From NCBI RefSeq assembly GCF_014192645.1, contig NZ_JACHYE010000001.1, forward strand, positions 1,009,170 through 1,073,169: DNA of 64,000 bases, written 5' to 3'. Both the position numbers and the translations under genes were made by a program. The stretch comes from Herbaspirillum sp. Sphag64 (GTDB taxonomy: Bacteria > Pseudomonadota > Gammaproteobacteria > Burkholderiales > Burkholderiaceae_D). The first letter of the stretch is position 1, and each line of letters opens with the position of its first letter. Of the stretch, positions 9,483 to 19,001 are shown piece after piece. Below the pieces are notes generated by a model, which did not search any database, was not told the DNA's origin, and was given only the letters and a program-made list of their open reading frames with translations.

Positions 9483-10658
9483 TCAGACAAGCGCATCGGT
9501 ATGAGCAAATTCTTGCCTCAGCTCTGCACCATGCTGGTCCAGTTGCGGAGCGCCGGGACGCATTGTCGGATCGGCATAGGCACTAAGCTTGATCGGATTA
9601 CCAGGCATGCGCAATCCACCGGCCTCAATCAGCATATTGCGCGCCGCCGTCTGCGGCAATTGCGCAGCCTCGGCAATATTGAGCAAGGGACCAACCGGTA
9701 CACCTGCAGCGTGAATCACGTCTAACCAATGCGCTGTATCCTGCTGCTGCAAGACGGCTTCGATTTCCTGTTTGAGCGCGGTTTGATTTTCCATCCGTTC
9801 ATGGTTGACACTGAAGCGTGGGTCGCTGAGCAGTTCCGGACGATTGAGGGCATGACACAGCTTCTGGAACAAGGCGTCATTGCCACAGCACAGCACCAGT
9901 TGCCGATCACGTGCCTGGAAGACGTCGAACGGTGCCATGTAAGGATGACGGTTGCCCATTCGCTCTGGCGCTTGTCCGGTCGCTACATAGGACATGAACC
10001 CATGTTCCATGAACGCCAGCGTGGCATCAAACATGGCGATATCCACATGACAGCCTTTGCCGGTGCGTGTACGGTCATACACAGCACTGGCAATCCCGCT
10101 GAACAGGTAAATACCTCCACACAGATCGGAAAGGGACGTACCGACCCGGGTTGGTGGGCCGTCCGGGAACCCGGTGCCGTTGAGAATCCCACTCATACCC
10201 TGAACAATAGTGTCATAGGCCGGATAGCTTGCCAGTGGGCCTGTCTGACCAAAACCTGATGACGAAGCGTAAATCAAGCGTGGATTGATTTTGGATAATT
10301 CGGCGTAAGAAAAACCAAGCTTCTCCATGGTACCGGGACGATAATTTTCTGCCAGTACGTCAGCCTGACGAACCATATTCAAAAAGACGGTACGGTCAGC
10401 CTCTGCCTTGAGATCCAGCACAATGCTCTCCTTGCCGCGATTGACGAAGCTGAAGTAGAGCGACTGACCGTCGACAAACGGCCCAAGCAGGCGCGTGTCA
10501 TCACCATGCCCGGGTTGTTCCACCTTGATCACGCGCGCGCCCAGATCAGCGAGAATATTGGTGCCGAAAGGCCCATTCAGGACATGCGTTAGATCAACCA
10601 CCAGCAAATCGGAAAACGGACCGGCGGGACGTGCAGTATTACCTGTTGCTTGATTCAT
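9483..10658 (-). CDS. Class III (CaiB/BaiF) CoA-transferase, second copy in the oxalate cluster
   Basis: This 391-residue protein of the CoA-transferase III family moves CoA between carboxylic acids through an aspartyl-CoA thioester. The N-terminal VVDLTHVLNGPFGTNILADLGA and KVEQPGHGDD segments are typical, and D178 in SLSDLCGG sits where the family's catalytic aspartate lies. It is clearly distinct from the true Frc encoded at 12.5-13.8 kb, which it resembles only at family level. The start at 10658 has GGAAGG 6 nt upstream. It follows oxc by 77 nt. It may regenerate oxalyl-CoA from another CoA donor such as succinyl-CoA, as shown for acetyl-CoA:oxalate CoA-transferases elsewhere, but its substrates are not readable here. 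Confidence 0.88.
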   Translation of the reverse strand: MNQATGNTARPAGPFSDLLVVDLTHVLNGPFGTNILADLGARVIKVEQPGHGDDTRLLGPFVDGQSLYFSFVNRGKESIVLDLKAEADRTVFLNMVRQADVLAENYRPGTMEKLGFSYAELSKINPRLIYASSSGFGQTGPLASYPAYDTIVQGMSGILNGTGFPDGPPTRVGTSLSDLCGGIYLFSGIASAVYDRTRTGKGCHVDIAMFDATLAFMEHGFMSYVATGQAPERMGNRHPYMAPFDVFQARDRQLVLCCGNDALFQKLCHALNRPELLSDPRFSVNHERMENQTALKQEIEAVLQQQDTAHWLDVIHAAGVPVGPLLNIAEAAQLPQTAARNMLIEAGGLRMPGNPIKLSAYADPTMRPGAPQLDQHGAELRQEFAHTDALV

Positions 10659-10735
10659 ACTTGCCTTCCAGATTGAAAACCGGGCGGAATGGATTGTGTC
10701 CACCCGGTCGATATCAGCATGCGATGACGACGCTC

Positions 10736-12472
10736 TTATTGTGCTGGCGCCAATGCACTCTTTGGGTTGAGGTTTTTCAGATGTCCGCTTTCAGTACCGG
10801 CATGCGGGTCGATCACACAGTTGATCAGAGCAGGTTTGCCACTACTCTCGGCAGCGGCCAACGCTGTTATCAATGCATCGGACAGTGCTGCAGGGTGCGT
10901 CACGTGATAACCAGTACCACCGAAGGCCTCGATCAGCCGGTCATAACGCGCTGCGGCCGTCAATACCGTCGGACTGGGATCGCTTCCGTTACCGCGATTG
11001 ACATCATCGCCGCGATAAATGCCACCGTTGTTGAATACGACAATCACGACTGGCAATTGATAACGACAAATGGTTTCAAGCTCCATGCCACTGAAGCCAA
11101 ACGCACTATCACCTTCGAGCGCCACTACCGGTGCACCAGTACTGACCGCCGCACCGATCGCATACCCCATACCGATTCCCATCACTCCCCAGGTACCGGC
11201 ATCGAGACGTTTGCGCGGTAACTGCATATCGATGATATTGCGCGCGGAATCGAGAGTATTTGCCCCCTCATTGACCAACACCACGTCCGGCCGGGTAGCC
11301 AACACATCGCGAACTGCACGCAAGGCACTCTGAAAAGTCATGGGGTCAGGATCGGCCTGCAGGTTGAGCGCCATCTTTTCTTCGTTGTGACGGCGACGCT
11401 CGGCGATGGCGGCGCGCCAGTCTGTTGGTGACTTCACTCCAGTGGTATTAAGTCCCGCACGCAAAGCCTGCATGACCGAGACGATATCGCCAGCCAAGGG
11501 GGCGGCGATGGCACGGTTACTATCGAATTCTTCTGGGGCGATATCGATCTGGATCAAACGTACATCAGCGGCCCATTGTGGTGCCTTGCCATGTCCCAGT
11601 AACCAGTTCAGACGCGCCCCAACGAGTACCACCACATCGGCCTGCGCCAGTGCGTAGGAACGCGCCGCGGCTGCCGACTGAGGATGACCATCCGGCAATA
11701 AGCCCTTGGCCATCGACATGGGCAAATAAGGAATACCGGTTTGCTCAAGGAAAGCAAGCACCTCATCTTCAGCCCGGGCGTAGGCCGCGCCCTTGCCTAA
11801 GATCACCAATGGTCGCTTGGCACCAGCCAGCAGGCTCAGCGCTCGAAGAACGGCATCCGGCGCAGGGAGTCTCGCCGGTGCCGGATCGATCACTTTGACC
11901 AGACTGTCGAGGGCACTTGCCTGCGTGGCCGCAGCCAGTGCGGCGGCCGTCATATCCAAGTAAACGCCCCCAGGTCGACCCGATACCGCTACCCGAATCG
12001 CGCGGGCAATACCGATACCAATGTCCTCTGGTCGGTTGATACGAAATGCCGCCTTGGCATAGGGCTTGGCAGCATTGAATTGATCCAGTTCTTCATAGTC
12101 ACCCTGCTGCAAATCAACGATATTGCGATCGCTTGAGCCGCTGATGAGGATCATCGGAAAGCAGTTGGTCGTCGCATTCGCCAGCGCAACCAGTCCATTG
12201 AGAAAACCAGGTGCAGACACCGTCAGACAGACGCCCGGCCATTGATTCAGGTAGCCAGAAATGGCGGCTGCATTACCGGCAGACTGTTCATGTCGGAATC
12301 CTAGATAACGGATACCTTCGGCCTGTGCCAGCCGCGCCAGATCAGTAATCGGAATACCGGCAACACCATAAATTGTCTCGATACCATTGAGTTTGAGGGC
12401 CTGCACGACAAGATGAAAACCATCCGTCATGGCGTCCTGAGGGGAATTGTCTTCCATGTTGTTATGTTCCAT
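10736..12472 (-). CDS. oxc: Oxalyl-CoA decarboxylase
   Basis: This thiamine-diphosphate enzyme converts oxalyl-CoA to formyl-CoA and CO2. It matches Oxalobacter Oxc end to end: the N-terminal GVAGIPITDLARLAQ segment, the FRHEQSAGNAA motif with the catalytic glutamate, SAPGFLNG, SGSSDRNIVDLQQGDYEELDQ, and the C-terminal cofactor motif that begins at G454-D455-S and ends in NNGGIY. Two starts are possible: 12472 (578 residues) or 12457 (573 residues, with GGAA upstream). It uses the product of Frc encoded just upstream; formyl-CoA then passes its CoA to a new oxalate. A terminator-like hairpin separates the two genes. Confidence 0.95.
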   Translation of the reverse strand: MEHNNMEDNSPQDAMTDGFHLVVQALKLNGIETIYGVAGIPITDLARLAQAEGIRYLGFRHEQSAGNAAAISGYLNQWPGVCLTVSAPGFLNGLVALANATTNCFPMILISGSSDRNIVDLQQGDYEELDQFNAAKPYAKAAFRINRPEDIGIGIARAIRVAVSGRPGGVYLDMTAAALAAATQASALDSLVKVIDPAPARLPAPDAVLRALSLLAGAKRPLVILGKGAAYARAEDEVLAFLEQTGIPYLPMSMAKGLLPDGHPQSAAAARSYALAQADVVVLVGARLNWLLGHGKAPQWAADVRLIQIDIAPEEFDSNRAIAAPLAGDIVSVMQALRAGLNTTGVKSPTDWRAAIAERRRHNEEKMALNLQADPDPMTFQSALRAVRDVLATRPDVVLVNEGANTLDSARNIIDMQLPRKRLDAGTWGVMGIGMGYAIGAAVSTGAPVVALEGDSAFGFSGMELETICRYQLPVVIVVFNNGGIYRGDDVNRGNGSDPSPTVLTAAARYDRLIEAFGGTGYHVTHPAALSDALITALAAAESSGKPALINCVIDPHAGTESGHLKNLNPKSALAPAQ

Positions 12473-12492
12473 GAATTGAGACGGGGGAAGCT

Positions 12493-12527
12493 AAAAATGG
12501 CCAGTATCAATATGGTGCTGGCCATTT
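12493..12527 (-). terminator. Intrinsic terminator between frc and oxc
   Basis: On the minus strand AAATGGCCAG pairs with CTGGCCATTT across a 13-nt loop and runs into a T5 stretch. This is a canonical intrinsic terminator placed just after the frc stop and before the oxc start. Confidence 0.75.
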
Positions 12528-12533
12528 CTTGCA

Positions 12534-13784
12534 TCAGATCACCTTGGCTTCACGCAGGTGGGCAATTTGCTGTGCGGAGTAACCAAGTTCGGTGAGAATT
12601 TCCTCATTGTGCTCACCCAATAATGGCGCTCCCTTGATCGCTGGCGTAAAGCCTGAGAATTTAATCGGGCTGCCAACGGTAAGATACTTGCCGCGTTTTT
12701 TCTGCTCCACTTCCACTATCGTACCGCTGGAGCGTAAGGACGCATCGCCAGCAATTTCCTTCATGGTCAACACCGGAGCGCAAGGCACATCAAACTTTCT
12801 CAGATACTCGACAGCTTCAAATTTGCTCTTTTCGGCGAGTGTCTTTTCAATCTCTGCGAAGATATCGAACAAGCGTGATTGTCGTGCCTTGGCCGTGACG
12901 TAATTAGGATCATCCTTCCACTGCGGCTTGCCAATGGCGTCGCAGGTTGCTGCCCAGTTCTGTTCCTGAATAGTGAAATAGATATAGGCATTCTGATCGG
13001 TCTCCCAACCCTTGCATTTGAGAATCCATCCAGGCTGACCACCGCCACCGGCGTTACCTCCACGTGGAACGACGTCGGTGAAGCTGCCATTGGGATATTG
13101 CGGATACTCTTCCAGATAGCCAACCTTTTCCAGGCGCTGCTGGTCACGCAGCTTGACCCGGCAGAGATTGAGCACACTGTCCTGCATGGAGATCGTCACG
13201 CGCTGTCCCCGTCCGGTTTTTTCACGGCCGATCAATGCGGTCAACAATCCAATCAGCAAATGCATACCAGTGTTGCTATCGCCTAGTGCCGCTGCGCTGA
13301 TGGTTGGCGGACCATCCCAGAAGCCCGTCGTTGAGGCTGCACCGCCAGCACATTGCGCAACGTTTTCATAGGCTTTGATATCAGCATACGGCGAGTCATC
13401 ATTAAATCCCTTGACCGAACCAAAGATCAGACGCGGATTAAGTTTCTGCAAATGCTCCCAGGTAAAGCCCATGTGATCCATCGCGCCCGGATGGAAGTTC
13501 TCCACCAGTACATCCGCTTCCCGGATCAACTGTTCCATGATCGCCTTGCCTTCAGGTGTCTTGGTATTGAGCTCCAGTGAGCGCTTGTTACTATTGAGCA
13601 TAGTGAAATAGAGCGCATCCAGTTCAGGAATATCACGCAGTTGATTACGGGTGACGTCACCTACGCCAGGACGCTCGACCTTGATCACTTCGGCGCCATA
13701 CCACGCCATCATCTGCGTGCAGGCAGGACCAGATTGAACGCCGGTAAAATCGATAACCTTGATACCACTGAGAGGGAGATCCAT
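12534..13784 (-). CDS. frc: Formyl-CoA:oxalate CoA-transferase
   Basis: Frc transfers CoA from formyl-CoA to oxalate, giving oxalyl-CoA for Oxc. At 416 residues it has the same length as E. coli and Oxalobacter Frc. The FTGVQSGP segment includes Q17, the [10 protein letters not shown] segment places the catalytic aspartate at D169, and the flexible glycine loop [10 protein letters not shown] is present near residue 260. The ATG at 13784 has AAGGAA 6 nt upstream. An FNR-type site and a -10-like hexamer lie upstream at the spacing of a class II activated promoter. A terminator directly follows the gene, so the downstream oxc genes may depend on read-through or on their own promoter. Confidence 0.96.
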   Translation of the reverse strand: MDLPLSGIKVIDFTGVQSGPACTQMMAWYGAEVIKVERPGVGDVTRNQLRDIPELDALYFTMLNSNKRSLELNTKTPEGKAIMEQLIREADVLVENFHPGAMDHMGFTWEHLQKLNPRLIFGSVKGFNDDSPYADIKAYENVAQCAGGAASTTGFWDGPPTISAAALGDSNTGMHLLIGLLTALIGREKTGRGQRVTISMQDSVLNLCRVKLRDQQRLEKVGYLEEYPQYPNGSFTDVVPRGGNAGGGGQPGWILKCKGWETDQNAYIYFTIQEQNWAATCDAIGKPQWKDDPNYVTAKARQSRLFDIFAEIEKTLAEKSKFEAVEYLRKFDVPCAPVLTMKEIAGDASLRSSGTIVEVEQKKRGKYLTVGSPIKFSGFTPAIKGAPLLGEHNEEILTELGYSAQQIAHLREAKVI

Positions 13785-13848
13785 GTTCTATTCCTTGGGT
13801 AAATGGGGAGATAGCTAGTACGTGAAAATTGACTAGGCATGAATTCAG

Positions 13849-13854
13849 TCTATA
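13849..13854 (-). promoter_or_regulatory. Predicted -10 element of the frc promoter
   Basis: TATAGA on the minus strand, about 65 nt before the frc ATG, predicts a start site near 13841-13842. No good -35 hexamer is visible at the right distance; that position is occupied by the FNR-type box, as expected for an activator-dependent promoter. Confidence 0.5.
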
Positions 13855-13875
13855 GCCCTAGCGGGGGTCTAAACC

Positions 13876-13889
13876 TTGACGTGGATCAA
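13876..13889 (-). promoter_or_regulatory. FNR/ANR-type binding site upstream of frc
   Basis: TTGAC-N4-ATCAA matches the FNR consensus TTGAT-N4-ATCAA at 9 of 10 positions. Its centre (13882.5) lies 41.5 nt from a start site at 13841, the standard class II spacing. Confidence 0.6.
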
Positions 13890-13898
13890 GCAGTAGCT

Positions 13899-13917
13899 AA
13901 CGTTACAGAAACGTTAC
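13899..13917. repeat. Two AACGTTAC repeats spaced 11 bp, upstream of the FNR box
   Basis: AACGTTAC occurs at 13899-13906 and again at 13910-13917, one helical turn apart. Each contains the palindrome AACGTT. Such phasing is typical of a protein-binding site; no regulator is recognised. Confidence 0.5.
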
Positions 13918-14217
13918 AAATTCAACAGGGATTGGCATTGCAGCCATTAGTGGCTGCCGCATCCAGCCCCGGCGCCGGGATCGAAAAATGGCTCGTCTTT
14001 GAATATCAACGACACCCCTTGCACAACGTAGTGGAGAATTTTTAATCTGCAAACATGCTCATTTTTTACTCGTTTACTGACTGCGCTGTGCAATGACTGC
14101 TGTATTCGAAGGGAGACTGAAGCAAAGCTGATTTACCGGTAGACTAAGTTTGCCGATTCACACCAATTTTCCCCAGTGTGCTATTCATCAGCTTCGCTAC
14201 TTAGGCATCTACCGATC

Positions 14218-14784
14218 ATGACAAAACTCATTGCGAGCATTTTTTGCCAGTTAATGCTGATTAACAGTGCAAATGCCTCAGAGCTATCAGAGCAACTGGC
14301 CAGTCCGAACTATGTCTTAATCATGCGCCATGCGCGTGCGCCCGGTATTGGAGATCCCGATCGATTCTCACTCGATGACTGCGGGACCCAACGCAACCTA
14401 AGCGACGAAGGCCGGGAGCAAGCCAGAAAAGTGGGGCTTTGGCTGCATCAGCAGAATATACAGAGCGCGCTGGTGGTTAGCAGCCCATGGTGCCGTACCA
14501 AAGAGACGGGGACCTTGCTCAACTATGGCACCGCACAGCCTGATAGCGCACTGGCCTCCTTCTTCGATGATCCAGCTAGTGCTGACAGTGCCAATATCCG
14601 GCTAGAGCAATTCATCGTGAACGCGGTCGACCAAAAACATCGACGTGCCCTGATTCTAGTAACCCACGAAATCAATATCGAGCGATGGATTGGTGTCAGC
14701 GTTGCAGCGGCTGAAATGGTATTGGTTCATATCGATGCGCACGGAAAGCCACTCTCACACAAGGTCTATCCTCGACCTGAATAA
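14218..14784 (+). CDS. Periplasmic histidine phosphatase family protein
   Basis: This 188-residue protein has an N-terminal signal sequence (about 21 residues, ending near NANAS or NSANA) and a histidine-phosphatase core. The MRHARAPG motif near residue 38 supplies the phospho-accepting RH. RNLSDEGREQARKVG follows, then VVSSPWCRTKETG, and a second catalytic histidine in LVTHEIN. The family uses a phosphohistidine intermediate; natural substrates of this periplasmic group are unknown. I start at the ATG at 14218 because it gives a compact signal peptide, though the frame extends 14 codons further. It stands alone between frc and mutS. Confidence 0.8.
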   Translation: MTKLIASIFCQLMLINSANASELSEQLASPNYVLIMRHARAPGIGDPDRFSLDDCGTQRNLSDEGREQARKVGLWLHQQNIQSALVVSSPWCRTKETGTLLNYGTAQPDSALASFFDDPASADSANIRLEQFIVNAVDQKHRRALILVTHEINIERWIGVSVAAAEMVLVHIDAHGKPLSHKVYPRPE

Positions 14785-15128
14785 GGAACCTCACGGGCAA
14801 CTCTGTACGTAAGTTCGCTCGTCTCGTCGTCTTACCCTCTGTGTCACCATTGCCAACGCACGCGATCCTTTGCGGAAGAATCCAAGAAAACACCTACCCA
14901 ACCAAACTGGGCTGGGAGAACTTCTGCATGCGCCTTCTGTCGGAAATTTCATCGTGATCAACTATCATTTCCCTTCACCAATCCAGTCTCCAAAAGAGGC
15001 TTGCGGGCAGTGGAAGAGTAAAATTAGGCCTCTCGTAATTTAGCCGTGACTGGACCTTTTCAGGGTCTCCGGCAAATGCATCATGAATTGCGTTTTTCCA
15101 ACAGAGCGAAAAATAGATAAGTCATTGA
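14785..15128. other. Intergenic region before mutS
   Basis: This 344-nt gap has no credible gene or RNA. A 65-codon minus-strand frame at 14696-14893 overlaps the phosphatase gene and looks random. Transcription signals for mutS must lie here, but I cannot pick a convincing -35/-10 pair. Confidence 0.5.
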
Positions 15129-17846
15129 ATGAAAACGGAAAAAGAGAATTTAAGCAGCAAAAAGGCAGCAGCCCAGCAGGAGGACAACAGTGCAGCCAAA
15201 CATACGCCCATGATGCAGCAGTATCTGCGCATCAAGGCTGAGTATCCGACCACGCTCGTGTTTTACCGCATGGGAGATTTCTACGAACTGTTTTTCGATG
15301 ATGCAGAAAAAGCGTCCCGCTTGATGGGTATCACGCTGACCCAGCGCGGCAGTTCCAATGGCACACCAATCAAGATGGCGGGTATCCCGTTTCATTCGGT
15401 CGACCAGTATCTGGTCAAGCTGATCAAACTGGGCGAATCGATTGCCATCTGCGAACAGATTGGTGACCCTGCCACCAGCAAGGGACCGGTCGAGCGCAAG
15501 GTAGTGCGGGTGATTACGCCTGGTACGCTCACCGATGCCGATCTGTTGCCAGAAAAATCTGATCAGGCCTTGCTGGCCATCAACATGGTTATCAGCAAGC
15601 AGCGCAAAACGACAGTCGGTCTGGCCTGGCTCGCTATGGCCAGCGGTGCGCTCAAATTGATGGAGTTCACAGTTGCCGACAACCTGCTGGAGACGCGACT
15701 GAAACAGGAGCTGGAGCGCATTTCTCCGGCCGAGATTCTGATTGGCGACACTCAGGAGCAAAATTGCACGGCTTTACTCGGCTTGAGCAGCAAGTCCACT
15801 ACCGTACCCGACTGGCATTTCGATCAAGCCAGTGGCAACCGTTCTCTGCTGGATCAATTGTCAGTAGCAACGCTGAACGGCTTCGGGGCGGAAGGAATGA
15901 CGGCGGCCATCGGTGCTGGTGGCGCCCTGTTGCGCTATGCCCTGTCGACGCAAGGCAAAGGCTTGCAGCACGTACGCACGCTCACGGTCGAATCGGAAAA
16001 CGAATTCATTGGCTTGGATGCGGCGACGCGGCGCAATCTGGAGCTGACCGAAACCATTCGCGCACAAGATGCCTCAGCGCAGGCACCGACGTTGTTCTCC
16101 TTACTCGATCATTGCCGCACGGCGATGGGCTCACGTCTGTTGCGGCATTGGTTGCACCATGCGCGCCGTGACCAGCACGTTGCTCGCGCCCGCCATGCGG
16201 CAGTCAATGCGCTCATGCGTACGGACGCCTGCGCCGGTCTCTCGAGCACGCTCGCTTCGGTCCCCGACATCGAACGTATCACCACCCGGATTGCATTGCT
16301 TTCAGCGCGCCCGCGTGATCTGGCAGGATTACGCGCTGGCTTGCAACAACTGGGCTCGTTACGTGCCTACGTCGCCATGTGCAGCCGGGATGCCGATGCC
16401 CCCTTGCTGCTGAATCTGCAGGAAGCACTAGCAACGCCGACTGACTGTCTTGATCTGCTGGAGCGGGCCATCATGCTGGAACCAGCGGCAATGGTGCGTG
16501 ATGGTGGTGTGATTGCGCGTGGCTACGATGCCGATCTGGATGAACTCCGTGGTCTTTCAGAAAATGCAGGACAGTTCCTGATCGATCTGGAAACCCGGGA
16601 ACGGGCTCGCACCGGCATTGCCAACCTGCGCGTCGAATACAACAAGGTGCATGGTTTTTATATTGAAGTCACGCATGGTCAGACTGACAAAGTGCCCGAT
16701 GACTATCGTCGCCGGCAAACCCTGAAAAACGCCGAGCGTTACATCACGCCAGAGCTCAAAGCGTTCGAAGACAAGGCCTTGTCGGCGCAGGAGCGCGCGC
16801 TAACCCGCGAAAAATTCCTTTACGATCAGGTATTGCAGGATCTGGCACCACACATCGTCACGTTGCAGGACATCTCGCATGCCCTCGCGCAGCTCGATAC
16901 GCTGGTTGCATTGGCCGACCACGCAGCGCGCCATAACTGGTGCGCGCCGATGCTGGTGGACGAGCCCAGCATTCAGATCGAGCAAGGACGCCACCCGGTG
17001 GTGGAAAACCAGATCGAACGCTTCATTGCCAACGATTGTAGTTTTAGTGCCGAACGCAAACTGTTGCTGATCACGGGTCCCAACATGGGTGGTAAATCGA
17101 CCTTCATGCGTCAGGTCGCACTGATTACGTTGCTGGCCTATGTCGGCAGTTTCGTGCCCGCCAACAGTGCCACAATCGGCCCAATTGATCGTATCTTCAC
17201 CCGGATTGGTGCTGCAGATGATCTGGCCGGCGGCCGTTCTACCTTCATGGTGGAGATGACGGAATCGGCAGCCATCCTCAATAACGCGACGGAAAACTCA
17301 CTGGTGCTGATGGATGAAGTCGGCCGCGGCACCTCGACTTTCGACGGTCTGGCGCTGGCTTGGGCCATTGCCAAACACTTGATTGATATCACGCGCAGCT
17401 TCACCTTGTTTGCCACGCACTATTTCGAGCTGACGCAATTGCCTGAATTGCATCCAAGTGCAGCCAATGTGCATCTGTCAGCGGTGGAGCACAAGGACAG
17501 CATTGTGTTCCTGCATGCGGTGCAAGCTGGCCCGGCGTCACAGAGTTATGGTCTGCAAGTGGCGCAACTGGCGGGTGTACCGACACCGGTCATTCGTGCT
17601 GCGCGCAAGCATCTGGCTGCGCTGGAATCGCAGTCGGTACAGGCAACACCACAGTTTGATCTGTTTAATGCACCATCCGGCACCATCAATGACAGTGATA
17701 TTGAAGAGGTCGCGGCGCTACCTTTGGTACCAGCGAGTGATCGCGCGCTGAGTGAGGCACTGGCCGAGATTGACCCGGATGCTCTAACACCGCGTCAGGC
17801 ACTGGATGCCTTGTATCGTCTGAAGCAGCTGAGTCACGAACAATGA
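15129..17846 (+). CDS. mutS: DNA mismatch repair protein MutS
   Basis: MutS recognises base mismatches and small loops and recruits MutL. The 905-residue protein has the mismatch-binding FYE motif (F51, E53) within [10 protein letters not shown], the connector and lever domains, and a C-terminal ABC-type ATPase with Walker [10 protein letters not shown] at 650-658. The Walker B/signature region [16 protein letters not shown] lies at about 724-739. The C-terminal tail ends in a short helix ([15 protein letters not shown]) typical of the tetramerisation segment. The N-terminus has about 15 extra polar residues relative to E. coli. The ribosome-binding site at the ATG is weak. The stop codon overlaps the start of the next gene. 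Confidence 0.97.
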   Translation: MKTEKENLSSKKAAAQQEDNSAAKHTPMMQQYLRIKAEYPTTLVFYRMGDFYELFFDDAEKASRLMGITLTQRGSSNGTPIKMAGIPFHSVDQYLVKLIKLGESIAICEQIGDPATSKGPVERKVVRVITPGTLTDADLLPEKSDQALLAINMVISKQRKTTVGLAWLAMASGALKLMEFTVADNLLETRLKQELERISPAEILIGDTQEQNCTALLGLSSKSTTVPDWHFDQASGNRSLLDQLSVATLNGFGAEGMTAAIGAGGALLRYALSTQGKGLQHVRTLTVESENEFIGLDAATRRNLELTETIRAQDASAQAPTLFSLLDHCRTAMGSRLLRHWLHHARRDQHVARARHAAVNALMRTDACAGLSSTLASVPDIERITTRIALLSARPRDLAGLRAGLQQLGSLRAYVAMCSRDADAPLLLNLQEALATPTDCLDLLERAIMLEPAAMVRDGGVIARGYDADLDELRGLSENAGQFLIDLETRERARTGIANLRVEYNKVHGFYIEVTHGQTDKVPDDYRRRQTLKNAERYITPELKAFEDKALSAQERALTREKFLYDQVLQDLAPHIVTLQDISHALAQLDTLVALADHAARHNWCAPMLVDEPSIQIEQGRHPVVENQIERFIANDCSFSAERKLLLITGPNMGGKSTFMRQVALITLLAYVGSFVPANSATIGPIDRIFTRIGAADDLAGGRSTFMVEMTESAAILNNATENSLVLMDEVGRGTSTFDGLALAWAIAKHLIDITRSFTLFATHYFELTQLPELHPSAANVHLSAVEHKDSIVFLHAVQAGPASQSYGLQVAQLAGVPTPVIRAARKHLAALESQSVQATPQFDLFNAPSGTINDSDIEEVAALPLVPASDRALSEALAEIDPDALTPRQALDALYRLKQLSHEQ

Positions 17847-18922
17847 CGACGACACTGACTAGCGTGCAAGGTAAAGCAGGCATTCTGGCTAGTCTCGGCA
17901 GAACGGTTTGCATGACTGCGTTGACCATGACTGCGCTGCTAAACCCAATGGTGAGTATGGCGCAGAGCAGCTTCCAGTTCGGCGTGGTGGGACATTCATT
18001 TGCCAGTAATGCGGATGATGCTGTGTTGCGTCGTGCCCTGGCTGACAGTGATAACGAAAATCTGGCATTTCTGATCGTCAATGGCATCAAGGCCAGTGGC
18101 GAACCGTGCTCTGATTCACTGTACGAAGAGCGCCGCGACCTGCTGCAAACCTCGCAACACGGTGTGGTGGTCGCCGTGGCTGCCAGCGACTGGGTGAGCT
18201 GTCGCAATCAAAGCGGGAACGTAGCTATCGAGCGTCTTAACCGGCTGCGTGAATTACTGTTCACCGATGAATTCTCATTGGGCGCAACCAGAATCCCGCT
18301 GCTGCGGCAGTCGCTGATGCCACAGTTTCGTGCTTATGCCGAAAATGCGCGTTGGGAGTTTGGAGACATCCTGTTCGCCACCATCAATATTCCGGTGACG
18401 AACAATCACTTTGTCCAGGAAGGCGGACGCAATGGAGAATTCGAAGACAGGCTGATTGCCAACAAGGATTGGTTGCAGCGTCTGTTCAAGCTGGCGGCCC
18501 AACGCAGGTTACCAGGCATCGTGCTGTTTTGCGATGCCAATCCACTGGCACAACCAGGTCAGCGACCGTTTTTGCTGCATGGTCAGCGTGACGGTTTTGC
18601 TGAGATGCGCCTGCGCATCAATCAGCTTGCCGCTGGCTACCATGGCAAGGTGTTGCTGGTCCACGGCGAGAGTCTGAAAAGCGAGTCATCAGCGAACGGT
18701 ATCGTCTGGCATCACAATCTGGGAAGTCTCGGTGTTGCCTCTGGCTGGGTCAGGCTGAAGGTGGATAATCACAGTACCGCGTTGTTCGCTTTGGCAGGCA
18801 ATGGCAAAAATGGAAAATCTACCAAAAACCGAAAAAGCACGCCGATAGTGCCCCAATATCCAGCATCGCCACAGTTGCCACAGTCCACCGAGCAACCCGA
18901 ACCAACTGAACAGTCACAATAA
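17843..18922 (+). CDS. Secreted protein of unknown function, translationally coupled to mutS
   Basis: This 359-residue protein starts in an ATGA overlap with the mutS stop. It has a long N-terminal hydrophobic signal sequence, probably cleaved after SMAQ near residue 41. The rest alternates strands and helices in a pattern suggestive of a degenerate calcineurin-like phosphoesterase fold: [10 protein letters not shown] at the start, [11 protein letters not shown] in the middle, VLLVHGESL near the end. The metal-binding residues of that superfamily are not convincingly present. The last 60 residues are a low-complexity, Pro/Lys/Gln-rich tail. I do not recognise a function. Coupling to mutS suggests co-expression but not a repair role, since the protein appears exported. 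Confidence 0.75.
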   Translation: MTTTLTSVQGKAGILASLGRTVCMTALTMTALLNPMVSMAQSSFQFGVVGHSFASNADDAVLRRALADSDNENLAFLIVNGIKASGEPCSDSLYEERRDLLQTSQHGVVVAVAASDWVSCRNQSGNVAIERLNRLRELLFTDEFSLGATRIPLLRQSLMPQFRAYAENARWEFGDILFATINIPVTNNHFVQEGGRNGEFEDRLIANKDWLQRLFKLAAQRRLPGIVLFCDANPLAQPGQRPFLLHGQRDGFAEMRLRINQLAAGYHGKVLLVHGESLKSESSANGIVWHHNLGSLGVASGWVRLKVDNHSTALFALAGNGKNGKSTKNRKSTPIVPQYPASPQLPQSTEQPEPTEQSQ

Positions 18923-18948
18923 AAAACGCAGCCTGGGCTGCATTTTTT
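18921..18948 (+). terminator. Intrinsic terminator after the mutS operon
   Basis: GCAGC-CTGG-GCTGC followed by ATTTTTT, preceded by A6, starts at the stop codon of the secreted-protein gene. The flanking A and T runs let it serve both strands, including the minus-strand isomerase gene ending at 19002. Confidence 0.8.
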
Positions 18949-19001
18949 GCGTGACGATCGTTGACGTCAACTGCTGAGCAGTACGTCAATCGATTCGTAC
19001 T

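Larger units (their letters stand above)
13785..14217. other. Divergent regulatory region between frc and the phosphatase gene
   Basis: This 433-nt region holds the predicted frc promoter, an FNR-type box and a pair of phased 8-bp repeats (listed separately). A 68-codon plus-strand frame at 13839-14045 runs through these sites and has no ribosome-binding site, so I do not call it. I see nothing else clear in the half nearer 14218. Confidence 0.6.

Noticed and set aside
13839-14045. 68-codon open frame upstream of the phosphatase
   Set aside because: Covers the predicted frc promoter and FNR-type box and lacks a ribosome-binding site.
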